In this document: one piece after another, positions 20,801 to 28,717 of the stretch | Numbering within the stretch: position 1 is the stretch's first letter | Layout of the letters: every line of letters begins with the position of its first letter | From: Heliopora coerulea | Lineage: Eukaryota > Cnidaria > Anthozoa > Scleralcyonacea > Helioporidae | NCBI GenBank assembly: GCA_030142905.1 | Contig: JASJOG010000086.1 | Span: forward strand, 310,001-374,000 | Direction: 5' to 3' | DNA: 64,000 bases | Program-made: the position numbers and the translations under genes | The notes under the pieces: model-generated | Database searches by the model: none | What the model saw: only the letters and a program-made list of their open reading frames with translations | Told to the model about the DNA's origin: nothing

Positions 20801-22782
20801 GATGCCAAAACGATGTAGTCAAACTATGTATTCTTTAAGTCACAAAGAAAACATCGTTCGACTGCACAGTTTTGGTGAAGTGCATAAAAGTTGCCAATTT
20901 TTAGCGTCCACTAAGGTCATCTAATGGAGCGACCAGGCTTACGAAACCGAAGTCGAACGAATTAATTAAATAACGAGTCAAACAAAATAAACATCATTGC
21001 GGGGGGCATCCGTTTATCTGATTTCAAATTGCATACGTTATTACACCATGACCTTCATGTTAGGAATGGCTCCTAAATGTACATGAACGTAGTCTTAAAA
21101 AAGTGTGAATATAGTAATTGAAGACAGTAATAAAGACTCGGAAGTTGGTAGAAGTAAAGGTAAAACTCAATCACCATCCCTTCATTATTTGGTCCTCTCG
21201 ATACGCTTCTGATTTTAGACATGTTCAAACATGTTACAGGAAAAGAAACTAACAATTTCAGGATTGAGTTAAGCATCTTCTAAGTGCCTTGACACTTCAT
21301 GAGAAGCAAGCGCACCACTAAGATATTATTGGAGATTCCCTTGTCTCCCTTGGGACGTATCCACAATAAGTCACTCACTGTTTTTAAATATTTCTCTTTT
21401 AATCATCTCACAAGTGTTTGTTTTACTCTCTCTCTTTTGAGGACAAGACACACTTCCTGTTTGGGAGACGTGTTCAGTGGCGTGATGACATGACGTAGGT
21501 TCTGGGCTAGCCAACTTCACGCCCCAATCGCCGACAGATATACCTCAAAGTTGTAAAGATTATCAAGTGGTCAATGAATCCCTTGTAACGGCATAACCGG
21601 TAAGTTACAGTCTCACTGGTGTCGTCTTTTACTTCATTTGATGCTTCATCTTATTGGAATTAAGACCAGGATGGACAGACCAATCGTGCTCACGGGGCAA
21701 AACTGAAGGGCATTTTCACTGAAAGAACCAAGGGCCCCTTTCCTAAGACACCACGGGCCACTTTCCAATGTAGTCCAGATCCGGTGGAAAGCGAGGCGCT
21801 TTTTCGAGTAACGTTTGTCCCTATGGTCAAATCACTCGAGCCTTTTTAAGGTAGCTAGTCCGTCACTTATAAATGACCCAGATATGTTTAAATTTCAGTT
21901 GAAAAATCCTTGAAACATATCCACCATATAACAAATTACAAAAAAATAAGAAATCTTTTATTTTTTTAATCTACGCATAGGGTGAAAAAGAAAAACACAC
22001 ACTGCAACAGTTTCGGTTTCAAGCTTCACTAAAGTCATTCAATCAAATGACCAAAGAAGCGAAACTATCATGGAAGTTAATACCAAGACAAACACGACAA
22101 ACGCATCCCTGCAGAGCAACTTAATTTATTTAAGACGACATTCGTTATTACAATTTGACCGCGATATCAGCTACGGCTCCAAGAAATGGCCCATGGTGTC
22201 AGAAGTGTGAATATGATTATTCGAGATGACAATCCGTCTAGGAACTTGGCGTAAGTGAAAGTGAAACTCGATTCCCGTCCCTTCATCATTCGACCAACGC
22301 AATGTCTTTGATTTTTGATATGTTTAGACATGTTATTAAAATTGAAACTGCGGTTGAGTTGTACATATGGCCCCGCCATAGTTCCTGCGGTATGCAGTGG
22401 ATATAGAGCAAATGGACAAAATAGGTAGATCTTAAAATTGTCAAGATTATCAAGTGGTCAGTGAAATCTTTATTCAGAGTTGGATTTGTAGTTTTTGCAG
22501 ATTAAATTCTCATAAAATCACACACCAGTTTCCGCAAGGTTATGGCCTGACTGGTCTCATCTCATGTTACCTACCACGTTTCATTCTATGCTCAATTCCA
22601 TGTTTCATCTTACTAGAAGGCCCACAGATATCTCGAAACTCCTTTGAAAGACTTGAAAACATGTCCACTCCACAACAGATTAAGCAAGAAAATGTTTCAA
22701 CTTACCCACCCGCTCTTAAACATCCTCCATAGCACAAGAAAACAAGAAAAAGCAATAAGGATAAAAAAGTACTGGTCTGCAT
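1952..22782 (-). CDS. receptor gene A: multi-domain type I membrane receptor (EMI-like/EGF/sushi/Ig/GCC2-GCC3)
   Basis: Nineteen exons (high to low): 22782-22706, 20665-20528, 20259-20150, 19718-19626, 19075-18947, 18683-18552, 15171-15040, 14209-14084, 13799-13677, 13516-13394, 12347-12174, 11721-11545, 10935-9611, 8533-8392, 8174-4236, 3935-3765, 3144-2974, 2836-2651, 2418-1952. All introns are GT-AG and the sum is 7,935 nt, giving 2,644 aa. Order by residue: signal peptide 1-25; EMI-like 27-108; EGF 109-139; six calcium-binding-type EGFs 140-394; two sushi 395-511; EGF 515-550; unrecognised 551-1000; cysteine-rich/coiled-coil region 1001-~1960 with a furin-type RKKR near 1735; two Ig ~1960-2135; GCC2/GCC3 repeats 2314-2427; transmembrane ~2466-2495; tail to 2644. 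The EMI-EGF head and NPxY tail recall MEGF10/Draper/CED-1 phagocytic receptors; the rest does not. Exons missed in long introns cannot be excluded. Automated annotation may call it SVEP1-like because of sushi, EGF and GCC modules. Confidence 0.85.
2974..3935 (-). CDS. gene A exons 16-17: two GCC2/GCC3 (ephrin-receptor-like) cysteine repeats
   Basis: Each 171-nt phase 1-1 exon encodes one repeat. The first reads [20 protein letters not shown] ... [16 protein letters not shown]; the second reads [19 protein letters not shown] ... [15 protein letters not shown]. This CPxGxYG...CxxCPxGxxxxxxG...C layout is the GCC2/GCC3 or TNFR-like repeat found in SVEP1, SCUBE and ephrin receptors. It lies just outside the membrane. 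Confidence 0.85.
3452..3622. repeat. tRNA-derived palindromic repeat (short copy)
   Basis: This intronic stretch of gene A begins GATGATAGATGAACG and ends in a run matching the inverted end of the larger element at 12986-13329 (GCTTGACGATCGTTC). It contains CCCCAGACGGGG and, inverted, CCCCGTCTGGGG, plus the RNA polymerase III B-box-like GGATTCAATCCCC. The two arms fold back on each other. Confidence 0.65.
4236..8174 (-). CDS. gene A exon 15: giant single exon with Cys-rich, coiled-coil-like and two Ig domains
   Basis: A 3,939-nt exon without a stop encodes about 1,313 residues. Order: a beta-rich start; a charged helical stretch ([12 protein letters not shown] ... [12 protein letters not shown]) likely to form a coiled coil; a cysteine cluster ([19 protein letters not shown]); a small-residue/hydrophobic segment at about 6690-7040; a second cysteine block ([11 protein letters not shown] ... 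CVAENALC); a furin-type SRKKRS near 5955-5972; a helical region; two C2-type Ig domains at about 4755-5285 (YKWKVDGE ... GDYVCEVSN and YQWWF ... [12 protein letters not shown]); and a region with many N-glycosylation sites. The exon is conserved in B and C. Single exons this long are unusual for an otherwise finely split gene. Confidence 0.85.
8392..8533 (-). CDS. gene A exon 14: short conserved linker exon
   Basis: This 142-nt exon encodes [19 protein letters not shown] and a [22 protein letters not shown] tail, matching SPLDQQWQVDLYG...VEGKKTNVIVNVPQSVSYA in gene B (33811-33952). Phase 0 at the start and phase 1 at the end fit both neighbours. The alternating hydrophobic pattern looks like beta strands. 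No known domain was recognised. Confidence 0.8.
8985..9343. mobile_element. possible small hAT-type non-autonomous element
   Basis: The ends CAGGGGTATTGCCAG and (inverted) CAGGGGTGCTGCCAG match at 13 of 15 bases, and the flanking 8-mers CGAACGCA and TTAACGCA share six bases, as expected for a degenerate hAT target duplication. It lies in an intron of gene A between exons 14 and 13 and encodes nothing recognisable. Confidence 0.45.
9611..10935 (-). CDS. gene A exon 13: EGF plus unrecognised ~400-aa region
   Basis: The exon opens with a classic EGF ([12 protein letters not shown] ... [13 protein letters not shown]), then about 400 residues with no domain I recognise. Features shared with gene B are the VPDYP/TPQYP opening, a SLSGP block, a short PxGC...MNKCPxTNxI segment, the SLAVDLCxxSPKNVI motif and the [12 protein letters not shown] motif. 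Several N-x-S/T glycosylation sites are present. The alternation of strand-like and helix-like stretches suggests globular ectodomains. Exon 12 in gene B (34728-36058) is the counterpart. Confidence 0.85.
10998..11270. repeat. degenerate cluster of TTAA-type MITE fragments
   Basis: The intron between exons 13 and 12 of gene A holds pieces of the ~100-bp MITE family described at 12466: TTAACTCTTTC at about 10998, GTTAGCCAGGGTAAAAT, and two copies of a TTACCCAGAGT(A/G)AAACAG...CTCGAC(A/G)GGCGAAATATTTTAC unit in tandem at about 11150-11260. Confidence 0.5.
11545..12347 (-). CDS. gene A exons 11-12: two sushi (CCP) modules
   Basis: Exon 11 (12347-12174) encodes a sushi module: [29 protein letters not shown] and the terminal MWTGLETNC. 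Exon 12 (11721-11545) encodes a second, more diverged one: [38 protein letters not shown] and TWQPRNITC. Both are phase 1-1. Sushi modules are common protein- and glycan-binding units of complement and adhesion proteins. Both modules are conserved in gene B at 37925-38098 and 36757-36933. Confidence 0.8.
12466..12566. mobile_element. ~101-bp TTAA-flanked MITE, copy 1
   Basis: Ends TTAGCCCTTTC and (inverted) TTAACACTTTC; inside is the family core GTAAAATCGTCCGGCG followed by TTAGCCAGAGTAAAAT, which forms a small hairpin, and a GGGAGCTCTCCC palindrome. TTAA at the ends suggests a piggyBac-type target preference. Other copies lie at 12797, 15516, 40430 and 49557. Confidence 0.6.
12797..12902. 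mobile_element. ~100-bp TTAA-flanked MITE, copy 2
   Basis: Family member with CTCCCTTGATCTGTAAAATC, then GTCTGGTGTTAGCC and a right end GAAAGTGTTAA. The core is partly repeated (TCTGGCGTCATCCTGAGTAAAAT), so it may be a nested or slipped copy. Confidence 0.5.
12986..13329. repeat. 344-bp palindromic tRNA-derived element
   Basis: The two halves are inverted copies of each other over about 150 bp: TGAGATGATAGATGAACGATC at the left is answered by GATCGTTCGTCTGTCATCTCA at the right. Each arm carries tRNA-like promoter boxes: on the + strand a GGTAGCTCAATAGTTAGAG A box at about 13212 and GGGTTTGATCCCC at about 13254; on the - strand GGTAGCTCAATGGTTAGAGC and GGGTTTGATCCCC. D and T arms fold well but the anticodon arm is poor, so these are tRNA-derived, not functional tRNAs. 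A shorter relative lies at 3452-3622. Confidence 0.75.
13394..19075 (-). CDS. gene A exons 5-10: six calcium-binding-type EGF repeats
   Basis: Six phase 1-1 exons (19075-18947, 18683-18552, 15171-15040, 14209-14084, 13799-13677, 13516-13394) each encode one complete EGF starting D-[VIH]-[DN]-E-C, the calcium-binding consensus, with the later CxNxxGSYxCxC or GGYNCxC motif. Each exon length is a multiple of three, so exons can be added, lost or skipped without breaking the frame. The intron between the second and third of these holds the Penelope-like element at 15726-17910. The first two repeats have no obvious one-to-one partner in gene B. Confidence 0.85.
14411..14520. repeat. imperfect 110-bp inverted repeat (hairpin)
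   Basis: CTGAAGTCAGGCTTGGACTGG at the left pairs with the inverse of CCAATCCAAGCTTGACTGAAG at the right, with pairing continuing inward for about 50 bp per arm. It lies in an intron of gene A between exons 8 and 7. It could be a foldback MITE; a small-RNA precursor is possible but unsupported. Confidence 0.6.
15516..15616. mobile_element. ~101-bp TTAA-flanked MITE, copy 3
   Basis: Ends are TTAACTCTTTC and its exact inverse GAAAGAGTTAA. The core ATTTTACTGTGGTTAACGCC...ATTTTACTCGTCAAGGGG is the family core in reverse orientation, with GGGGAGCTCCC. It sits just left of the Penelope-like element. Confidence 0.65.
15770..15943. repeat. left inverted pseudo-LTR of the Penelope-like element
   Basis: Starts ATTTATAGGTAGTGCTACTC and is answered by the inverted copy at 17737-17910 over about 174 bp, including CTTTCGCTGGCCACCAAACC in the right copy. 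It abuts the truncated RT coding region. Confidence 0.8.
15948..17341 (+). pseudogene. truncated, frameshifted Penelope-like reverse transcriptase with GIY-YIG endonuclease
   Basis: The reading frame enters directly from the pseudo-LTR at [16 protein letters not shown], an internal RT block, so the N-terminal half is missing and there is no own start. RT motifs follow: [31 protein letters not shown], the catalytic KRYVDDVI (YVDD) and [11 protein letters not shown]. After a frameshift near 16990 a second frame carries [17 protein letters not shown] and [14 protein letters not shown] ... LEAWHI, the endonuclease core typical of Penelope-like elements, up to the stop at 17341-17343. Product would have copied RNA at a nicked target. 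As it stands it cannot make a full enzyme. Confidence 0.85.
17519..17640 (+). repeat. internal tandem repeats of the Penelope-like element
   Basis: GGGAGATACCCGGTGACC and near-copies recur at a spacing of about 35-50 bp (17519, 17551, 17587, 17619), with further ones in the pseudo-LTRs. I looked for a hammerhead ribozyme core and did not see one. Confidence 0.65.
17737..17910. repeat. right inverted pseudo-LTR of the Penelope-like element
   Basis: Inverted copy of 15770-15943, ending GTAGCACTACCTATAAAT immediately before the 13-bp target duplication. Confidence 0.8.
19180..19488. repeat. two-copy tandem duplication in an intron of gene A
   Basis: Units starting GATATCACCTTTTGTGATAA at 19180 and 19330 share GGTACAGTTTTCAGAAT, (C)CCGGATCT / CCTGGATCT, and the AATTCATTAG.TGGAAAAACTAG end. 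The units are about 150-160 bp and diverged. No coding content. Confidence 0.6.
19626..19718 (-). CDS. gene A exon 4: first EGF after the EMI-like module
   Basis: A single symmetric phase 1-1 exon encodes a six-cysteine [14 protein letters not shown], then [17 protein letters not shown]. The HGxCxxPNTCxCxxGWxGxxC pattern is typical of the EGF that directly follows the EMI domain in MEGF10-type receptors. Confidence 0.8.
20150..20665 (-). CDS. gene A exons 2-3: EMI-like cysteine module
   Basis: Two exons (20665-20528 and 20259-20150) join in frame. They encode a module with YRRTC, a CxxxC, an aromatic stretch [20 protein letters not shown] and CYPGW followed by NGDGC. Spacing and the closing Cys-x-Pro-Gly-aromatic motif resemble the EMI domain of MEGF10/Draper/CED-1, where a CCPGF/CCPGY motif closes the module before the first EGF. 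EMI domains mediate ligand binding and multimerisation. The match is by eye, so the family call is moderate; gene B carries the same two-exon module. Confidence 0.65.
20268..20290. repeat. (AAT)n microsatellite
   Basis: About seven AAT units directly upstream (in transcript sense) of gene A exon 3's acceptor. Confidence 0.7.
21090..22630. repeat. duplicated ~500-bp block within intron 1 of gene A
   Basis: The stretch 21090-21670 is similar to 22190-22630: both carry AAGTGTGAATAT, (A)CTC(A/G)ATTCCCGTCCC/ATCACCATCCC, GACATGTT, and AAGATTATCAAGTGGTCA. On the - strand parts read like diverged protein (N-x-EG-x-x-IEF), but stops and a frameshift interrupt one copy. It may be a decayed exon pair or a repeat; I cannot tell which. 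Confidence 0.45.
22706..22782 (-). CDS. gene A exon 1: start codon and signal peptide
   Basis: ATG at 22782-22780 opens a short reading frame with a strongly hydrophobic core ([15 protein letters not shown]) and ends in GGTGG|gtaag, phase 2. An in-frame TGA lies a short way upstream. The phase fits exon 2 at 20665 exactly, and gene B has an equivalent exon ending in the same Leu-Arg-x-Gly-Gly at the junction. It targets the protein to the secretory pathway. Confidence 0.8.
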
Positions 22783-25700
22783 ATTATTGCTGCACTGTCG
22801 ATAGGTGAATCGTCAATTGTAGACAATCTTGAAAATGAAAGTGGTTTGAAATTGAAACTTTCTCCACTACACGCTACAGACCTTTCGTGTTGTCTGTGGT
22901 GAGCTAAAGTGGTGAGTCATATGGTGTTCAATGGCTTAAGAATCTACAGTACAATGCACCGGAAATAATAATTGTTCAACCTTACGGCTAGTATCTGCTG
23001 ATATTGACTTTTGCAAGTTTAAATTTGCATATCAGACAACAAATCGTTCCTGGAAATAAAGCGGAAGTCAGATAGTGAGATAAATTTGGTTTCAAAAGCA
23101 AGGGCTATTGTTCAAATTTAATTTAAAGCTACGAAATCGGTCAAAATTCGCCGAAACGTTGTGACCGTCTTTGCATGACATAAACTCCTAAAATACCTTT
23201 TGGCTTCAGACGACGTCGCTGTAGAAGACGAATCGAATTCTATAAATTACGAATGCTTATTTGTGATTTTAACAGTTTATCACTGGTGGCAAAATGGTCA
23301 CCCAACTGATTGACCAAATTGTCAAACTTAACTGAATTAGTATATTTCCTTATTCGTGTAACTTCCTTACTAATATTGGCTGTTAGAAAAACACCTTGTG
23401 CTCAGTTTCCCGATTGTACTTCGAGAATGCTACGTAACCAGTTAGGAATGTTCTAATTTTCGGACTTTGAAGAAAAAGTGTTTTCAACCTGCACATTAAA
23501 CTTTGTTTGGCGTTATTTCGGTGTCATGTCACATTATGACACATTAAAGCGCGCTTTCATTGCGTAACCTTGCGTTAACAAAGCTTTTATAAGTAATTCT
23601 AAACTTCGGGTTTAATCCTTTGAATGTTTCGACGTTTACACAGAGGCGAATATTTAGATAAGTTTGTGGCTAACGCGAAGTGAAAAAAAATTGAAACTGC
23701 TAAGCTTTCATCCTGTTGACTCGGGTCTTTATATAAGAGCGTCAGAGCGACGCTCAACGGGACGAAACCTTAGCTGTTTAAAAATTCACATCTGGTCATG
23801 TTGACAACAAAATGATCTACAATTATGCGCGTGTTTCCGTGAGTAAATGGCGTTCTATTAATTTCCATCAGACTTGACTGATTTTTTCCGACTACTAAAC
23901 AAATTCTCTCCAGTGAATCGTCAGTTACTCGTATACTTGAACTGCCGAAATAAAAATGACCGATGGATCATTTTTTATTTGTTTCTGTAGCGTTGGGCCG
24001 GTATTGAATGCAGCGAACCACCGCACCTAGATTCTTGGGTCTGGTGCTCTCTTCAGTTTAGATCATCAAGGAAACAACCCACACAAAGTGTATTCAAGCT
24101 ATTTATTTACGATTTAGTACGGTTTATATACATTGACAATGGTTAAATGACGTAACTATATTTTTGGGTGTAAAAGGGACTCTACCTTTATCTGCCAAGA
24201 ATGCAGCCCTAATAACCGCAATTTACCAAAATCGGTAGCCTAAGTGTTCAAGCATGTTCTAGCACTGCTACGATGTGCTTTTAGTGCTTACACGCCCGTT
24301 AGTTTGGCTGTTCGCAGTTCCGTTCCACGCGCAGTCATGCTTGCTTTCGCTTTATTGCATTACTATTCTAATACTCATGCTACGTCGGGCGATACATTTC
24401 TTTAAGGTAAGTTGGCACGTTGTCACTTTGGTCTGTAAACACTCACAACTGACCAACCTATTAATATGGACTCGATGCGTCCAAAAACACCTAGAAATAC
24501 CTTTGGTTTGCAGAACACTGAAGGACACGTTTGAGTTTCCACACCGTTGCTCTACCAACAGAGCCATGGCGTAGGCAGTAGCAACTACGTAGCAACATAT
24601 AACAGAGTACAATACGCTGATGAGACATTGCCGCACCAACTTGATACGAATGCACTCAAAACGTGCAAGAATTTTCTCGCAAAGAAAATTTTCAACATCA
24701 TTGTGAGTAGATGAGAATGTCCTCCTGACGTTACTCTGAGGATAATTTCGATTTATATTCCTGTAACTTCACCAATTTAAACTGTGCAACGAGTTGCTAG
24801 TAATAAAGTACAAACATTTGACGTTTTTCTAATTTTCTTACCCGCCCGCACGTAAGCATTCGACGCCGGAGACAAAAGCGGCCAAAACCAGCAAGGACAA
24901 AGAATTTCGGGCCATCCACACGGACGATACTAAGCTTACACAAATGACGCGTGGTCTTCGTGCAGATCTCTCTTAAGTAAATATTCCACCTGCACTCTCC
25001 AAGGATTTCGCTGAGCCATGTGAAAATGTACACCGCATATCACATTACCCAACCGGGGGTTTTGGCCTGGTTGGAGAGTTTAAGCTTAGAGCGAAGCAAT
25101 TGTGAAGAAAAACTGGTAGTAGCAAATAGTTCATGAGATTGAGTCAAACTGGGATAGGAAATGAGCCACAAGCTAATTATGGTTCGATTTCTACGTTAAA
25201 TAAAGCATTAGTAAGAATACCAGTAAAGATACTGGATTATTCTTTTTAATCCCCTGCCAACAGAATCCTGGCCATGCCTGTCGTTTGACTGACTGCAGCA
25301 GCGGGTGATTACGTACGATATTTCACAACGGTGAACGGAATTGCCGCCAAAACTCTGTTGTACAATTGGTTCCTTCTCCCGTAATGTGTTTTTTTTTTTC
25401 TTAGCTTTTAGAAAAAGCTCAAGACATTTCAGCGACCTTTTCACCAAATAATGGTAAAAATGAATGGAAATTCTTTCGCCTCTCCCGCGTTCTCTCCCGC
25501 TTTCTCTCCTCGCTTTGACCTCTAGTAGTTAGTATTTTACTGCAACGCATTAGGCCTTCAGATCTTGGGGAAAATATTTTCCGATACAGACCTCCCAGTT
25601 GGTACGTAACATTTATTTAGGTTTTGTTAATTAATCTTGAGCAGCGGGGATCGTAGACATTCCTGTTATTTAATTTCTTCCATGTTTGACAATGATCAAT

Positions 25701-25849
25701 AAGTTCCAGCTAAAACTATTTTGATTGCCACGATATGATTTTGTCTTTCTCTTGTTATATCTATAGTTTTTCTTTTTTCCTTCTTCGATAAATTGCATTT
25801 AACTCGATTTCATCTTCCAGGTTTTTACGGCAATGCATAATAAAATTAA
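22783..25849. other. intergenic region upstream of gene A
   Basis: The promoter of gene A should lie just above 22782, but no clear TATA or CCAAT signal was seen in the first 200 bp. A TATATAAG at about 23731 on the + strand has no gene after it. At about 24530-24570 the - strand has GGCTCTGTTGGTAGAGC, a tRNA-like A-box fragment without a B box. No supported gene. Confidence 0.5.
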
Positions 25850-27524
25850 AAAAAAGAAAAAGATATCATTTAATATTTATAACCTATGCCTGAGGCCGTT
25901 TGTCGAGGCCATGCAAAGAGAGGTCGACTCGTAACCATGCTGCATAATTTTGCATTTATAATAATAATTTTGCTGCTTTTAATTAATTAATTTTTGCATA
26001 ATTTTTCTGGGGAAGTTCACAAGAAATGCTGAGCACAGGGAAATAATCGTATATTCGACTTTTATTCGGCAATAACCAATTACATAAATTCAAAAATAAA
26101 TACAGTAATGCCTTTGTCATACGTAGAGTAAAAAGTTTACAAGGTTGTTTGAATGTTTGTAACATATCAAATTTCCCTAATCAACGGTACGTGCTTTTAA
26201 TAATGTAAGTTATGCAGCTTAAAACGCGTGAAATAGGAACACGCTTGTTGTCAACATTACACGTACATGCTAATAAAGATTCAATATAGTATTAAGTACT
26301 AAACAAAAAAGTCAAAATAACCACTGTCAACTAAACAAGTTTACCACTCCGTTTCATATCTTTGTTTTCCGACAGAAAACGTCTCTAGAAATACGTCAGG
26401 AAATGTAAACACTTAAACATTTTTAGCTAAACTCTAGTGTCAAAATTTTCAGCAACTACAAAAACACATAGGAATATAAAATGACCAAAGTCTGATGCGC
26501 CAAGAAAAAATTGAAGTAAAGCAAGAATCATTTACTATCGTCTCAGACGACATTCATAATCACGACTGTGTAGTATATTCTAAACATGTAACTTGGTCAT
26601 ATGGGATCTTCCGTTTGTAATTCGAAAGAATATTTCCTTCCAGACAACGTGGCTGTTCGGAACAATTTAAGGGGTGGACGTTCAGGCATCCTAAGGTTGT
26701 TGCTTTACAGAGTACGGCATATTATTCAGCAACAAGTTTTTTTTCCTCGGTAAGTTCGAATTGCACACACACAAAAAATTAATACGGTTACTAATTCGTG
26801 CCTAGTGAGGACACGCAAACTGATTATGAAGCTATTCGACAAGACTAACTTTTGCTTTCATGCAAGCTCTTAAGCACATTGCAACGGCAGCACACGTAAT
26901 TGGGAAAGGTTAATCTCATTCTCTTCGAAGTAGACTGAGTGGCTGAGTTTTAATCACGATAAATACATCACTTCACCCAAAGCTGATGGGATCGTGAATT
27001 TAAATCTATACAAGAATACATAACAAGATTAAAAGTACTATCCCAATAATAGTCTACTACAATAAATATATGTAATATTAGGAATAAATGAAATTTCGGT
27101 CACCGAATTTTAAATTTGGCTTGATTGCAATGTAGTCTAATTGGTCCTTAACGAGCTTTTTAAACAAATTGTATCCCTTTGCTTGTAATAATTCGTCCAG
27201 ATAATTCCGAACAGCTCCGCTCTATGACACTTACCGATGCAGAACCTCCTAACGGCCGAAAAATTAAGACGTTATTGCCGGAGACAAGCAAGGATTTTTA
27301 ATCGGCTGGTTTATCATGTTTGGACTGTGCGCAGTTTACACTTAAATTTATTGCAGAACATATGCTGCACCCTGGAAAACAAACCAACGTCAACAATAAA
27401 GTCGATTCAGAGTCACGATTTTGACAAATTTTGACAGCACCGTGTCGTGACCTTCCCCGCTATTAAATATCTCAAGAAGGAACACACCTCACCTTCCATT
27501 CAAACGTATTCGTGAACAATTTTT
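25850..27524. other. duplicated 3' flank of gene B
   Basis: Sequence from about 25850 to the stop of gene B recurs from about 57285 downstream of gene C. It includes the 3' UTR of gene B; a TTTATT at about 27337 (AATAAA on the - strand) is a candidate poly(A) signal 180-190 bp after the stop. No other gene was seen. Confidence 0.6.
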
Positions 27525-28717
27525 TCAACGGTTTGGTTCATTATCTTTCTTCTTCTCTTTCCATTTCACAGCGTCGTACAAAGGATTCCTAAAACTGGAG
27601 CTGGCCTCATCGTTATAACTTTTATGCATTTTAGGTGATAAATCAATGTTGTCATCGCCGGTGGAGACATCCGTAGGCTTTTCTTGGTCATTAGGTTTGC
27701 AGTCATTTACAGGATTAATCTCGTAAATTGGATTTTCGCAACTCATACCGTCTGACGGAACTATAGACACGTTACTGGACTCAACCTTGGGATCCTCGGC
27801 CTCATTTCCAGGAATATCGTCATCCTCTGAGAAAGCTGGATTCTCGTGCCAGTCCTTCAATTCGACGGAACACCGAGGAACGACGATGTCTTTATCGTCC
27901 CTTTGGTGGCTGCGTTTAGCATTTCGTCGCTTTCTCATCAGTAAAAGAAACAGCAATACCAACAAGCCTTCAGTAAACATCAAACGATATTTCGCAAATT
28001 CACCGATGGAAAATTTTGAAGGCAAATTGAAGCTGTTCGTCTGTCTAGGTGTCTGTCTACCTGACGGTTTGCATCCATGTCTCTATAGGTGAATGCTTTT
28101 TATGTCATAGGATAAATCTTCCTATCTATGCTTTCTATCTTTCTTTTTTCTCCTTCCAATTCCACTTCTTTCCCAGTCTCCCCTTCTTCTCTTCTCCATT
28201 CATCCTTATTCCTCCCCTTTCCTCCTCTTTGGTTCCCTTTCTTATTCTTCCTTTCTTTTTCCTTCACTTTCATTCCTCTTCCTTTCCCTTCTTTTTCTTT
28301 GCTTCTCATCTCTTCCTGTCCATTCCTTTCCTTTCCTTCCTCTTCCTTCACTTACCTTCCTCTTCCTACCCTTTCCCTCCTCTTTCTTTCCTTTCCTTCA
28401 TCTTCCTTTCTTTTCCTTGCTCTTCCTTCACTTTCCTTTCCTTTCCTTCCTATCCCTTTCCTTTAGCTCTTCTTCCTTGCTTTCGTCCTTCAGTTTTTCC
28501 TCATTTCCATCTTCTCTCTGTCAATCAGTTCGCTCATTCAGAGCTTCCTTACCAATGAGACACACACATCCAGCGACAGCTCCACCAATCACAGAAGTCA
28601 TGTCAGTTCCATCACCTACGTTACGTTCAACTACAGCGGTCGCTTCAGTGACTGTGAGCTCGCGTGATCCTGTTGGTTCACTTGTCTGTATTCCAGTGGC
28701 CTGTCCTTCTGTTGGCT
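27525..28717 (-). CDS. gene B exons 17-18: transmembrane helix and NPxY-rich tail
   Basis: Exon 28717-28553 encodes a Thr/Glu-rich stalk and the start of the helix (SVIGGAVAGCVCLI); exon 27967-27525 completes it (GLLVLLFLLL) with the stop-transfer MRKRR. The tail has ENPAF, ENPIY and RNPLY, matching positions of NPxY-type motifs in gene A although the rest of the tail is little conserved. The intron between them is filled by a pyrimidine-rich (+ strand) tract. Confidence 0.85.

Noticed and set aside
24530..24570. tRNA-like A-box sequence on the - strand
   Set aside because: Only a 5' half is present, with no B box or acceptor stem partner, so no tRNA or SINE can be supported.
28049..28558. 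169-codon + strand ORF rich in Ser, Phe, Leu and Pro (and its twin at 59419-59928)
   Set aside because: It is the translation of the polypyrimidine tract, overlaps the intron between the membrane exons, and has no domain or splice context.
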